In this document: positions 45,459 through 54,156 of the stretch, in pieces
Layout: each line of letters opens with the position of its first letter
How positions within the stretch are numbered: the stretch's first letter is position 1
IMG/VR virus record: IMGVR_UViG_3300022858_000345
Span: 1 to 64,000 of that record
Length of the DNA: 64,000 nt
Strand: one strand, 5' to 3'
DNA from: a virus
Made by a program: the position numbers and the translations under genes
The notes under the pieces: model-generated
Told to the model about the DNA's origin: nothing
Databases searched by the model: none
What the model saw: only the letters and a program-made list of their open reading frames with translations

Positions 45459-47411
45459 ATGTTTAAATTATCAATACCGATTACAAAGTCATTTCAGAAG
45501 AAGAATGGCAAATTTATTGTAGAAGGAATTGCTTCAGACCCAACAATAGATAGAGATGAAGAAAGATTTGATGAAGAGGCAATAGCAAAAATGGTTAAGG
45601 GAGTAAATGGAGGTAGTTTACCTATTAGAATTGAGCATGAAGATAAAGTTTATACAGATGTAGGTACTTGGACAAAAGCGTCAATGGTTGATGATAAATT
45701 ATATGTTAAAGGGGAAATAGATACTGAGATGTCACTAGGAAAAGATATTTCAGTTCTTTTAAAAAGAGGCACTCCTTTATCATTATCCGTTGGTGGTAAG
45801 GTTCTAGACGCAGTTTATGAATATGTAACTGAGTTAGGAAAGAATATCAAGATATATAAAGATGTAATTCTTGAAGAAATATCAGTAGTTAAAAACCCTT
45901 CTAATTATAATACTTCCCTAGCAATGGCTAAGTCTGTTGATTGGGAGAAAAGTAAAGACGAGGTTGAATACACTACACAAGCACAGCAATTGATTGATAC
46001 ATATAAGAGTATAAGTAAAATTGATGCTGATAAATTTGTTGAAGTATCTAAAGACGAGGAAGAAGTAAAAGCGACAAAAGATAGCTTTAATACTTGGATG
46101 GCTGAAGTAGAGCCTAAAGTGATTAGTCTTTTTAAAGATTATTATGAAGACGAATGTTATTGTGAAGATGAGTATAGAGGATTAACTCCTGAGGATTTAA
46201 AACTTATTGCTCAGTTGACTACTATATTAAGTGAAGTTGATTTACCTGATGATAATACATGGCCTGCAATATTTGATGATGATGCTTATTGGGAGAATTT
46301 AACAGAAGAGATGCAAATTGTTTTATTTAATAGAACAATGACAATGCCTCATCATAATACAGACTTTAGTGTTAATAAAGAGTTATTACTTTATCAATTA
46401 AAGAAAGTCGTTGACGGAGTTGGTTGGTATACACCTAAGGAATATACAGCTATCGTTAATCATTTATATATACATTTAAAAAAGTTACAAATTGTTAAAT
46501 CTAAAACTATGCTTGAAAAACCTAAAGACAATATGAGCGATATTAAAAAACATATCGCAGAACAAGATATCAGTAAGGAGCAATTAAACTTGTTACAAAG
46601 TTGCCATAACTTCTCCGTAGGCAAAACAACAGTAGTACCAAGTAACGAAGGCAAAGAAATGACAAAGGAAGAAATTGCCAAATGTTTTGAAGCTTATAAG
46701 GAACTGTTGAAAAGCCCACATTTTAATCAAATTATTAACCAATCAGAAACTATGGATAAAACAACTAAAAAGGTTGAAGAAAAAACTGAAGTAGAAGAAA
46801 CTCCTGTAAAGAAGGAAGAAACTACTGAAGAAAAAACTGAAACCACTGAGGTAGAAAAAGCTGACTCTGCAACAGAGGAAGAAGAAACTACTGAAGAAAC
46901 TTCTGAAGAAAAAGCTGACTCTGAAACAGAGGAAGAAGAAACTAAAGAAGAAGAAGTTGAGGAAGAAAAGGAAGAGGAAAAAGAAGAAGAAGTTGAGGAA
47001 AAGGAAGAAGAAACTACTGAGGAAGAAGCTCCAGTAGAAGATGCTGAAGTTGAGAAAAAACTTACAAAAAGCATCACAGCGAACGTGGAAAAAAGTATGG
47101 TAGCAAGGTTTGATAAATCTCTCAAGAAATTGACAGAAATTGTAGACGTTCTTGTTACAAAGTCAGAAGATGTTACTGCTACAGAGGACATTAACGGTCT
47201 TAAAAAAGACATAGGAGCTATTAGTGAGACTTTAGAATTAATGTCTAAAGCTTCATTAGGTCGTAAATCTTACGCTACTAACCAAGTGGTTGAAAAATCA
47301 TTTACAGAAGGAGCGTTAAATAAGACTGAGCAAGAACAAATTGATGCTGGCATGAAAAAAGGCGACACTTTTACTGAAGCTTATAAAGCAGTATTGGCTA
47401 AAAGAGTCTAA
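45459..47411 (+). CDS. prohead protease fused to scaffold domain
   Basis: 650 residues. The N-terminal protease (about 1-165) resembles HK97-like prohead proteases: FIVEGIASDPTIDRDEERF, IEHEDKVY (His) and RGTPLSLSVGGKV (Ser). The middle is charged and helical; about 440-530 is a Glu/Lys/Thr-rich low-complexity stretch, and the C-terminus a helical scaffold tail. Scaffold and protease in one chain, with a possible internal start at ATG 46752, resembles lambda gpC/Nu3. It shapes and then clears the capsid interior. Confidence 0.8.
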   Translation: MFKLSIPITKSFQKKNGKFIVEGIASDPTIDRDEERFDEEAIAKMVKGVNGGSLPIRIEHEDKVYTDVGTWTKASMVDDKLYVKGEIDTEMSLGKDISVLLKRGTPLSLSVGGKVLDAVYEYVTELGKNIKIYKDVILEEISVVKNPSNYNTSLAMAKSVDWEKSKDEVEYTTQAQQLIDTYKSISKIDADKFVEVSKDEEEVKATKDSFNTWMAEVEPKVISLFKDYYEDECYCEDEYRGLTPEDLKLIAQLTTILSEVDLPDDNTWPAIFDDDAYWENLTEEMQIVLFNRTMTMPHHNTDFSVNKELLLYQLKKVVDGVGWYTPKEYTAIVNHLYIHLKKLQIVKSKTMLEKPKDNMSDIKKHIAEQDISKEQLNLLQSCHNFSVGKTTVVPSNEGKEMTKEEIAKCFEAYKELLKSPHFNQIINQSETMDKTTKKVEEKTEVEETPVKKEETTEEKTETTEVEKADSATEEEETTEETSEEKADSETEEEETKEEEVEEEKEEEKEEEVEEKEEETTEEEAPVEDAEVEKKLTKSITANVEKSMVARFDKSLKKLTEIVDVLVTKSEDVTATEDINGLKKDIGAISETLELMSKASLGRKSYATNQVVEKSFTEGALNKTEQEQIDAGMKKGDTFTEAYKAVLAKRV

Positions 47412-47466
47412 GCCTAAAAAATATTAATATTATTATTATAGTAAAAATTATATAACAACTTAAATT

Positions 47467-48432
47467 ATGGATCTAGATCAAACATTAGCTAATGTAAAGA
47501 AAACACTATCAACTCCTGTTTATATACAGGGTGCGATTATCACAAGAGAAAACCTTTCAGGATTTGTTAACAGACTTACTGAAAAAGAAACGCCTATTAG
47601 AGACAGATTAATGCGTAAACCTGGTAGCGGACTTGCTGCTTCATGGAATGTTCTTACAAGTATGGGTGTAGGTAACTCTCCTTTTGCGGAAGGTGGTACA
47701 CCGACAGAAGACGCTTCAAACTACGCTAGAAGAAGTGCTATCTATAAAGAATTAGGTAAAACTAAATCTATTACAGATAAAATGCTTGCGGCAGGTAAGA
47801 CTTTCATGGATCAAGAAGCTGAACAAACAGAAGTAGCTATGAGAGAAGTAATTCAAGACGAGGAAAGCTTGATTGTTACGGGAGATAGTGGAGCAGTTGC
47901 TACCCAATTTGATGGGTTAGACACACTGATTACTACTAATCTTACGAATGATAACAACAACGCGCTTGGATTCAGAACTGACTTGCTTGATGCTGAGATC
48001 AGCAACCTTATTAATACTTACGGAGTAAGACCTACAGCAGTTTACTGCTCATACGGTATGAAACGTGCTATTAACCAAAGTTTAGCTGGTGATGTTCGTG
48101 TTAACATCAACCAAGGGCCTCAAACAGAACTAGGAACTGGATTAGACATTACTTATTACCAAAGTATGGTAGGTAAATTACCTATTGTAGCTTCATTTGG
48201 TATTGCAGACGATACTACTACATACGCAGGGTTCACAGTAGGTAGTATTTATATCGTAACAGAGAAATGGGCTGGTTCTGAAGTTTTATACATGGAAGAT
48301 TTATATGGTTTAGGAAAATCAATGCTTGACAGAACAGGAGCAGCGATTAAATTTATGGTAACTGAGGCAACAGTATTAGTGTGCCGAGCAGAAGAATTCC
48401 AAACTGTAATTTCGAATATTAGAATTGCTTAG
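47467..48432 (+). CDS. major capsid protein
   Basis: 321 residues, HK97-like in size and pattern: N-terminal helix, EKETPIRDRLMRKPGSG, the A-domain and P-domain regions (SLIVTGDSGAVATQFDGLDTL) and a C-terminal VLVCRAEEFQTVISNIRIA strand. The gene follows the protease-scaffold and is followed by a strong hairpin, as for highly expressed capsid genes. Codon use here contains more C/G-ending codons than neighbours. Confidence 0.85.
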   Translation: MDLDQTLANVKKTLSTPVYIQGAIITRENLSGFVNRLTEKETPIRDRLMRKPGSGLAASWNVLTSMGVGNSPFAEGGTPTEDASNYARRSAIYKELGKTKSITDKMLAAGKTFMDQEAEQTEVAMREVIQDEESLIVTGDSGAVATQFDGLDTLITTNLTNDNNNALGFRTDLLDAEISNLINTYGVRPTAVYCSYGMKRAINQSLAGDVRVNINQGPQTELGTGLDITYYQSMVGKLPIVASFGIADDTTTYAGFTVGSIYIVTEKWAGSEVLYMEDLYGLGKSMLDRTGAAIKFMVTEATVLVCRAEEFQTVISNIRIA

Positions 48433-48451
48433 TAGAATTTGTCAAGGGGGT

Positions 48452-48466
48452 GGGTAGTATCTACCC
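48452..48466 (+). terminator. hairpin after the capsid gene
   Basis: GGGTAG (48452-48457) pairs with CTACCC (48461-48466) around a 3-nt loop. Outer G/C bases and tttgt...acaaa lengthen the stem. It lies 20 nt after the capsid stop. Confidence 0.6.
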
Positions 48467-48502
48467 CCATTGGCACAAATATTTAATTAAACATTTTAAA
48501 CT

Positions 48503-49120
48503 ATGAATAGAACGCTAAGAAAGCTATCACAAATTTTAGGTGGTATAGGAAAAGATTATATTGTGGATACCGTTCAAGGAGGGTTTCCCGTTATACAGTC
48601 AATGATTGATGTAGAAGCTGCGGAAGCGGCTGATGTGTTAACATCTACTGTATTAGCGGCAGCAGTCACTACAACGGTTGACGGATTAAGCGGAGAGCCA
48701 GATGCCTATAGATGTGTGTCTGTTACAGGTAATCAAGGTACAGTAGCAGGTACAGTAATTGTTCGTGGGTATGATTGGTCTCGACAAGTAGTAGAAGATC
48801 ACATAGTTGCCTCAGGGGTATCTACTGTGGAAGGAGTAGTTCCATTTGATGAAGTATTTGAAGTTGTTCTACCTGCAAGGGTAGCTTTGGCAGATGCAAT
48901 TTCAGTAGGTACTTCAGACAAATTAGGAGCGTATCGACCTGTTAAAGATTTTGCGGATATTAGTTGGATTCAATTAGAGAGAAAAGCGACTGGTGTAGGT
49001 GCGTATTCTGTAGAAGGTGCTCCACCAACAGTTGATTCAGAGTATGGAACTTTCAAACCAAATGGAGGTATAGTAGGAGATGATTCGTTCAAAGCGGCGT
49101 ATTTAACAGAGTTATTCTAG
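48503..49120 (+). CDS. structural protein, possibly decoration protein, 205 aa
   Basis: Beta-rich and Ala/Val/Thr-rich protein directly after the capsid gene, with high expression signals (hairpins on both sides). It may decorate the capsid or form part of the head. No family recognised. Confidence 0.5.
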   Translation: MNRTLRKLSQILGGIGKDYIVDTVQGGFPVIQSMIDVEAAEAADVLTSTVLAAAVTTTVDGLSGEPDAYRCVSVTGNQGTVAGTVIVRGYDWSRQVVEDHIVASGVSTVEGVVPFDEVFEVVLPARVALADAISVGTSDKLGAYRPVKDFADISWIQLERKATGVGAYSVEGAPPTVDSEYGTFKPNGGIVGDDSFKAAYLTELF

Positions 49121-49128
49121 TCCTATAG

Positions 49129-49157
49129 TATCCGTCTTTTTACATTAAAGGCGGATA
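49129..49157 (+). terminator. hairpin terminator
   Basis: TATCCGTCTTT (49129-49139) pairs with AAAGGCGGATA (49147-49157), with one G.U, around a 7-nt loop, 8 nt after the stop. Confidence 0.65.
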
Positions 49158-49194
49158 TTTAGGAGAGTATATAACTCATTTAACACTCAAAAAT

Positions 49195-49452
49195 ATGGCT
49201 GAAGGAGTAACAGGCTTTCGATCTATTACAATGACAACAATGATGCAGGACTATAATAGTCCAAAGATAAAAAAGTTTTTTGTCAGTGATGTAGATGGGG
49301 ACGCTACAGATATATATTATATTCAGGCGGCAGGAGTAGATGGAGAAAAATGTCTTCGTCAGAGGTTATCGTATATTACAGCAAGTGGTATTAAGAGCAT
49401 ACAAAAAGAAACTTGGGAATCTAGCGTATGGAGTAGTGCTTGGGATTTATAA
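49195..49452 (+). CDS. structural protein, 85 aa
   Basis: Small beta-rich protein (KKFFVSDVDGDATDIYYIQAA) between the putative decoration protein and the fibre genes. No family recognised. Confidence 0.5.
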   Translation: MAEGVTGFRSITMTTMMQDYNSPKIKKFFVSDVDGDATDIYYIQAAGVDGEKCLRQRLSYITASGIKSIQKETWESSVWSSAWDL

Positions 49453-49471
49453 AACAATTAGAGTACCCCGA

Positions 49472-49493
49472 CCTAAAAAAAGTTTTTAGGTTT
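49472..49493 (+). terminator. A-rich palindrome at operon end
   Basis: CCTAAAAA-AAG-TTTTTAGG followed by TTTAGATTT. Best-formed copy of the palindrome family seen at 8500, 26502 and 31139. Confidence 0.6.
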
Positions 49494-49553
49494 AGATTTC
49501 TGACTACAAGCTAACGCTTGCATACAAAATAATATTTTGATCACAGAAACTAT

Positions 49554-50102
49554 ATGAGACAAGTGATACACAAGGGACAACACCTTTTAAGACACAAAGC
49601 GGAGGAAGTAGGCTATCTGAATGCTACCTTAGGAGCTAGTATTAAGACTGTTAAAGACGCATTAGATTTGTTTGCGACTCTTAATATTAATTTTAGTTGG
49701 AAAGACCCCGTAGCTACTAAAGCGGCTTTACCTTTAACAGGAAATACTTTAAGTGATGCTAGAATGGTTCAAGATGATGGAGATGGTAATACGTCTTTGT
49801 ATGTTTGTATAGCTACTTCAGGAGATGTTGATGCACAATGGCAGAAAATAGCGGATGTAGATTGGGAAGGAGATATTAGTCAATTACAGAGTGATGTTTC
49901 TACATTGCAAGGTGAAATGGCGGCAGTAGAAATAGATGTTTTCGGGCTACAAAATGCAGTTAGTATATTACAGGGAGAGATGACTGATGTTCAGGAGGAA
50001 GTGATAGATAAGATGACGCTTACAATTAATGATGATTTATCTGGGTTATTATATCTTAGGGTTGGTGTTGGTAGTAAGATAGAAAATAGAACAACAAAAT
50101 AA
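49554..50102 (+). CDS. tail-fibre-associated protein, paralogue A1
   Basis: 182 residues. The N-terminus RQVIHKGQHLLRHKAEEV and TVKDALDLF match the next gene. A helical coiled-coil tail (residues about 100-165, repeated LQ-E patterns) suggests a trimeric shaft. It probably forms part of the adsorption apparatus. The shared N-terminus may be a virion anchor. Confidence 0.6.
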   Translation: MRQVIHKGQHLLRHKAEEVGYLNATLGASIKTVKDALDLFATLNINFSWKDPVATKAALPLTGNTLSDARMVQDDGDGNTSLYVCIATSGDVDAQWQKIADVDWEGDISQLQSDVSTLQGEMAAVEIDVFGLQNAVSILQGEMTDVQEEVIDKMTLTINDDLSGLLYLRVGVGSKIENRTTK

Positions 50103-50118
50103 TTTAATAACTTAATTT

Positions 50119-51126
50119 ATGAGACAAGTAATACATAAAGGGCAACATCCATTGAGGCATAAATCGCAAGACGTTAATTATACTTATGCAGGACTCCCTT
50201 CATTAAAAACTGTTAAAGATGCTTTAGATACCGCTTTAGGAGTATCTTCTACATCTTGGAAAGCTCCAGTAGCCGATAAACCTTCCTTACCTTTGGCAGG
50301 TAATTCTATTAATGATGTTAGGGCAGAACAGTCAGGGTCAGCCATTTATCTATGTATTGCTACGGCAGGTGTTGTAGACGTACAATGGCTAGAGATTACT
50401 AGTCCAGGAGCGACATTTGATTTAGGAACGCCAGACGGTGCAATTTTAAAGAAGACAGGAGCTAATACAATGGGAGAAGTTACAGCTATACCAGAAAGCT
50501 TAATTGTAGCTAATCATGCTCTTTCAAGTTTTACTAATGATGCAGGGATACAAGAAAAAGGAGTAACATTAAATGCTTTTAATTTAAATTGGGCTTTTAA
50601 TAGAAATTCGGATGACCCTACTTCACAAAATATTACTCCAATTTCAGGAGCTTCTTGGACTAATCCAATTGCAGTGGCTTTGAGAACTATATCAGTAACA
50701 GGCGCGGCTTTAACAGCTCAACAAATTTATACTTTTGCGGGAGTTGGAGATGATACTACAGTATTATCAGGAAGTACGACTGTTTATTTTAGAAGTAAAA
50801 GATATTGGGGACCAAGTGGTACTGTATTAAATGCTTCAAGTACAGGAGCACAAGTTAGAGCGGCTCTTTCAGGAAGTGAATTTGGTACATCTAAAGCAGT
50901 ATCAAAGACTTTTGATGCTAGTGCGGGTAATCAGTATTTATACTTTGCTTATCCGAAATCTTGGGGAGCACCTTCAGGTACTCTTTTTGGAGGATTTGAA
51001 TTCTCAGATTATACTTTATATACAATAACTAACTTTGAGAATGCTAGTGGTCATACTGAAGATTATTATCTTTTGAAAACAAATGGTCAATATAATGGTT
51101 CAAGTTTGAATTGGGAAATTTATTAG
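50119..51126 (+). CDS. tail fibre-like protein, paralogue A2
   Basis: 335 residues. The N-terminal 75 residues are paralogous to 49554 (RQVIHKGQHPLRHKSQDV, LKTVKDALDTA, WLEITSPG in place of WQKIADVD). The C-terminal half is beta-rich with Gly/Ser/Thr/Tyr patterns (TTVLSGSTTVYFRSKRYWG), like receptor-binding tips. Confidence 0.65.
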   Translation: MRQVIHKGQHPLRHKSQDVNYTYAGLPSLKTVKDALDTALGVSSTSWKAPVADKPSLPLAGNSINDVRAEQSGSAIYLCIATAGVVDVQWLEITSPGATFDLGTPDGAILKKTGANTMGEVTAIPESLIVANHALSSFTNDAGIQEKGVTLNAFNLNWAFNRNSDDPTSQNITPISGASWTNPIAVALRTISVTGAALTAQQIYTFAGVGDDTTVLSGSTTVYFRSKRYWGPSGTVLNASSTGAQVRAALSGSEFGTSKAVSKTFDASAGNQYLYFAYPKSWGAPSGTLFGGFEFSDYTLYTITNFENASGHTEDYYLLKTNGQYNGSSLNWEIY

Positions 51127-51138
51127 TAACTAAACAGT

Positions 51139-53181
51139 ATGACGTTAATTCAAGGAATAAATGTAGGTGCTCCTGTAGTGCCTTACGACTCAGCAGATAA
51201 CCAGGCTTCCCATAGAGCAACTTATGGTGAGGGAGGTTTGCGAACAGTTACAAATAACACAAATAGAAACGCCATTTATGGTAATAGGTCTGAAACTGGA
51301 ATGATGGTGTATGTATCAGATGACGATAAATACTACAAATTAAAAAGTGGCTATACACCAGGAGGATTAGTAGATGCAGATTGGGAAGAATTAACTTTTG
51401 GAGGTACTTCTTATTGGCAAAGAACTGGTACAAATTTAAGCCCTCTTAATTTAGGTGATGATGTAGGTATTGGAACAGCTACTCCAGGTGAAAAATTACA
51501 AATTTATGGAGATAAAGCAGGTATGCTAGTTTGTGGTATTGAGAATCCAAGTAGTGATGCTGGGGTTGTAGTTGGTTCTTTATATAAATTAACTAATGAC
51601 GATTCTTTTTGGGCTGGAATAATGTTACTTAATAGTGGGTCTACTATAGGATCAGGTGCTTTTGCTAATTCTTTTGCTGTTTATAATCAAGGATATGCGG
51701 ATACTGTTTTTGCTGTAGATGGTAATAAAGATTTTGTATTTTATTCAGACCCTTCAGATAGTCATGATTTTTCTTCTTTAGCAAATGAAATCGCAAGATT
51801 AAAGGCTTCTGGAAAGTTTGGTTTGAGCGTAGCAATACCAAAAGCAGGGTTGCACGTAGCAGACGGGGCTACTTCAAATATAACTGAGGGATTATTAGGG
51901 GAAATGGCGATATCTAGTGCTACAATGCCTAGAATTTGGTTTGAAGATACAGGAGAGGGGGCAGGAGACAAGGTAATGGCTATTAGTTATTTTAATGAGA
52001 GAATAGAAATTTCATCTTTAAATGATGTAGGAGACACTTATGATAAACAAGGTATTTTAGTAATTGATAGAGATAATAAAGTAGGTATTGGGGAAACTTT
52101 CCCTGAGTATCAGTTAAATTTAGCATCCGCAACAGCGGACAATGCTATTATTTCACTTGACCAATATAATGATGACAGTAATCGTCCTCCTTATATTTAT
52201 CTTAGAAAATCGCATGTAGATAATATTGAAGGTTTGGTTTCTACTATAGATGAAGAGATGTTAGGAGGTATTTATGCTATGGGTGTAAATTCTTCAAATG
52301 CAAGAGATTTACAAGGCTCTGCTGGTATTTTATTCAGGCAAGTAGGAGCGGCTGGTACTTATGTAGGAGGAGAAGTTATATTTAAAACTAAAGAGAGTAC
52401 TGACATGGTACTAAGGAATAGAGTAGTAATTTCTGACACAGGTTTAGTGGGTATTAATACATTAACCCCAGATTATGCTTTATCAGTAGTAGGAGATGAT
52501 GCTACTACTAGTTCTATAGAATTACAAAGATATAGTAATAATGTTGGTGGTTCTGCTTTTAGGTTTAGAAAATTTAGAGGTACTATTGGAAGCCCAGCAC
52601 AAGTACAAGATGATGATTTAGCAGGAACTTTAAATTTTGCAGGTTATATAGATGGGGATATGAGAGATTTGGCATATTTTCATGCTCTAGTAGACGGTAC
52701 GCCTTCTGCGACAAGTTACCCTTCAAGATTTGAATGGTGGACGACTACAGAAAATTCTGTTAGTCCCGATAAGAAAATGGTTTTGACTAATGCTGGTCAA
52801 CTAGGGTTAGGTACAGCTACACCAGTAGCAGATAGTGAAGTAAATGGTTCTATTGGTTATAAAGTTACAACTGTCTCTGCAACTACTTATATTATTTTAG
52901 TTACAGATAATACTATTGAGGTTGATAGAACTGCGACTGATTCTGTTATTTTATACTTACCTAGTGCGGCTCTGTGTTATAATGCGACTGACGGCATAGG
53001 AATAAGATTTTTAATTAAAGATACAGGGTGTAATGCGGCATTAAAGAACATTACTATACAAAGAAATGGTAGTGATACTATAATTAATACTGCTCTAGCG
53101 CAAACATCACATCTTGTAAGTACTGATGGAGCGAGTGTTTGGGCACAAGCTATCAGTGCTACTGAATGGATAATATGTTAA
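51139..53181 (+). CDS. tail fibre/receptor-binding protein, paralogue B1
   Basis: 680 residues. The N-terminal 85 (SGINVGAPVVPYDSADNQAS pattern, then VYVSDDDKYYKLKSGYTPGG) are nearly identical to those of 54157. Repeated GIGT/GINT-LTPDYxLxVxGD segments in the shaft and Gly/Thr-rich beta repeats suggest a trimeric fibre. The C-terminal region (NTIEVDRTATDSVILYLPSA, ITIQRNGSDTII) is typical of phage fibre tips. Confidence 0.75.
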   Translation: MTLIQGINVGAPVVPYDSADNQASHRATYGEGGLRTVTNNTNRNAIYGNRSETGMMVYVSDDDKYYKLKSGYTPGGLVDADWEELTFGGTSYWQRTGTNLSPLNLGDDVGIGTATPGEKLQIYGDKAGMLVCGIENPSSDAGVVVGSLYKLTNDDSFWAGIMLLNSGSTIGSGAFANSFAVYNQGYADTVFAVDGNKDFVFYSDPSDSHDFSSLANEIARLKASGKFGLSVAIPKAGLHVADGATSNITEGLLGEMAISSATMPRIWFEDTGEGAGDKVMAISYFNERIEISSLNDVGDTYDKQGILVIDRDNKVGIGETFPEYQLNLASATADNAIISLDQYNDDSNRPPYIYLRKSHVDNIEGLVSTIDEEMLGGIYAMGVNSSNARDLQGSAGILFRQVGAAGTYVGGEVIFKTKESTDMVLRNRVVISDTGLVGINTLTPDYALSVVGDDATTSSIELQRYSNNVGGSAFRFRKFRGTIGSPAQVQDDDLAGTLNFAGYIDGDMRDLAYFHALVDGTPSATSYPSRFEWWTTTENSVSPDKKMVLTNAGQLGLGTATPVADSEVNGSIGYKVTTVSATTYIILVTDNTIEVDRTATDSVILYLPSAALCYNATDGIGIRFLIKDTGCNAALKNITIQRNGSDTIINTALAQTSHLVSTDGASVWAQAISATEWIIC

Positions 53182-53199
53182 TAATTTTAATTTATATAT

Positions 53200-54135
53200 A
53201 TGGGAATGAATGAAAGATTAAATACTAAAGAGGATATGGTTATTACTGAGGGATTATTTTTAAGAGAAAATATCCCTAGTGATTTAGATATGCTTTATGA
53301 AAAAGGGATTGTTAGAAATGGGTTAGATTATTATTTTACATTTTCAAGTGGAAGTGTAACTCTAACTCCTGCTTCAACAGGTTTTGAAAAATTAGCTATT
53401 GTGCAAAAAACTAAAAATTCTAGTGCGCCTCCAGCTATTAAAGATGGGCCAGAAGTAGCGACTTCTACAACAAACATTGCGACAACATCTTCTTCACCTA
53501 CAGTAAGACCTTTATTTGTTAATGGAGCACCAGATATTTATAGGTATCATGGTTGGAGATATGCTAATACTAGCGGGACAAATCTTAAAATAAATTACCT
53601 AGAAACTAATTCAGAATCTAATTCAGGTACTATCGATATTAGTTTATATGCGGTACCCGATGATGGATTTAATAATCCTGATTGGGCTAATAAGGTACTT
53701 ATAGAAACAAAAGTAGGAGTAGGGGCAGGAACATTAACACAAACTTGGGCTGATTTCAGTATTGATCTTGATAATGGAAGTAATGTATGGATTGTTTTTA
53801 TAGGTTCAAATGCTTCCGATACTGATTCAGATTGGAATTTATATTGTGCTCAATCAGCGACTACGACTTTAGCGGCTGGAATAGCTACTATAAGTAAAAT
53901 ATCAGATGATAGCGGAGCTAATTGGAGTGCGGGTTTACCTAATAATGGTTCTTGGAAAACAGCTAAGTCAGGAGGGGTATCTTTAGTTTACCCAGATGCA
54001 GATACAGATAATGTTAATTTGTCTTATATAGGAGATTTGACAACGCCTATTGATGAGAATACTGATGATGTTGTGGTAGATGCGCCTACGGGGACTGAAG
54101 TACAATTTTTACCGATACACAAATATAGACTTTAA
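53200..54135 (+). CDS. beta-sandwich structural protein between fibres, 311 aa
   Basis: Thr/Ser/Asn-rich protein. The YRYHGWRYANTSGTNLKINY segment and the following WADFSIDLDNGSNVWIVFIG look like a carbohydrate-binding or fibre-accessory domain. It sits between two paralogous fibres. No specific family recognised. Confidence 0.55.
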   Translation: MGMNERLNTKEDMVITEGLFLRENIPSDLDMLYEKGIVRNGLDYYFTFSSGSVTLTPASTGFEKLAIVQKTKNSSAPPAIKDGPEVATSTTNIATTSSSPTVRPLFVNGAPDIYRYHGWRYANTSGTNLKINYLETNSESNSGTIDISLYAVPDDGFNNPDWANKVLIETKVGVGAGTLTQTWADFSIDLDNGSNVWIVFIGSNASDTDSDWNLYCAQSATTTLAAGIATISKISDDSGANWSAGLPNNGSWKTAKSGGVSLVYPDADTDNVNLSYIGDLTTPIDENTDDVVVDAPTGTEVQFLPIHKYRL

Positions 54136-54156
54136 ATTTATCAATAATTAAATAGT

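Noticed and set aside
46727-47212. 161-codon minus-strand frame opposite the scaffold low-complexity region
   Set aside because: Its Ser/Val/Phe repeats are the reverse complement of the GAA/GAG-rich scaffold; no domain, no promoter. Unlike the frame at 43460 it has no recognisable fold.
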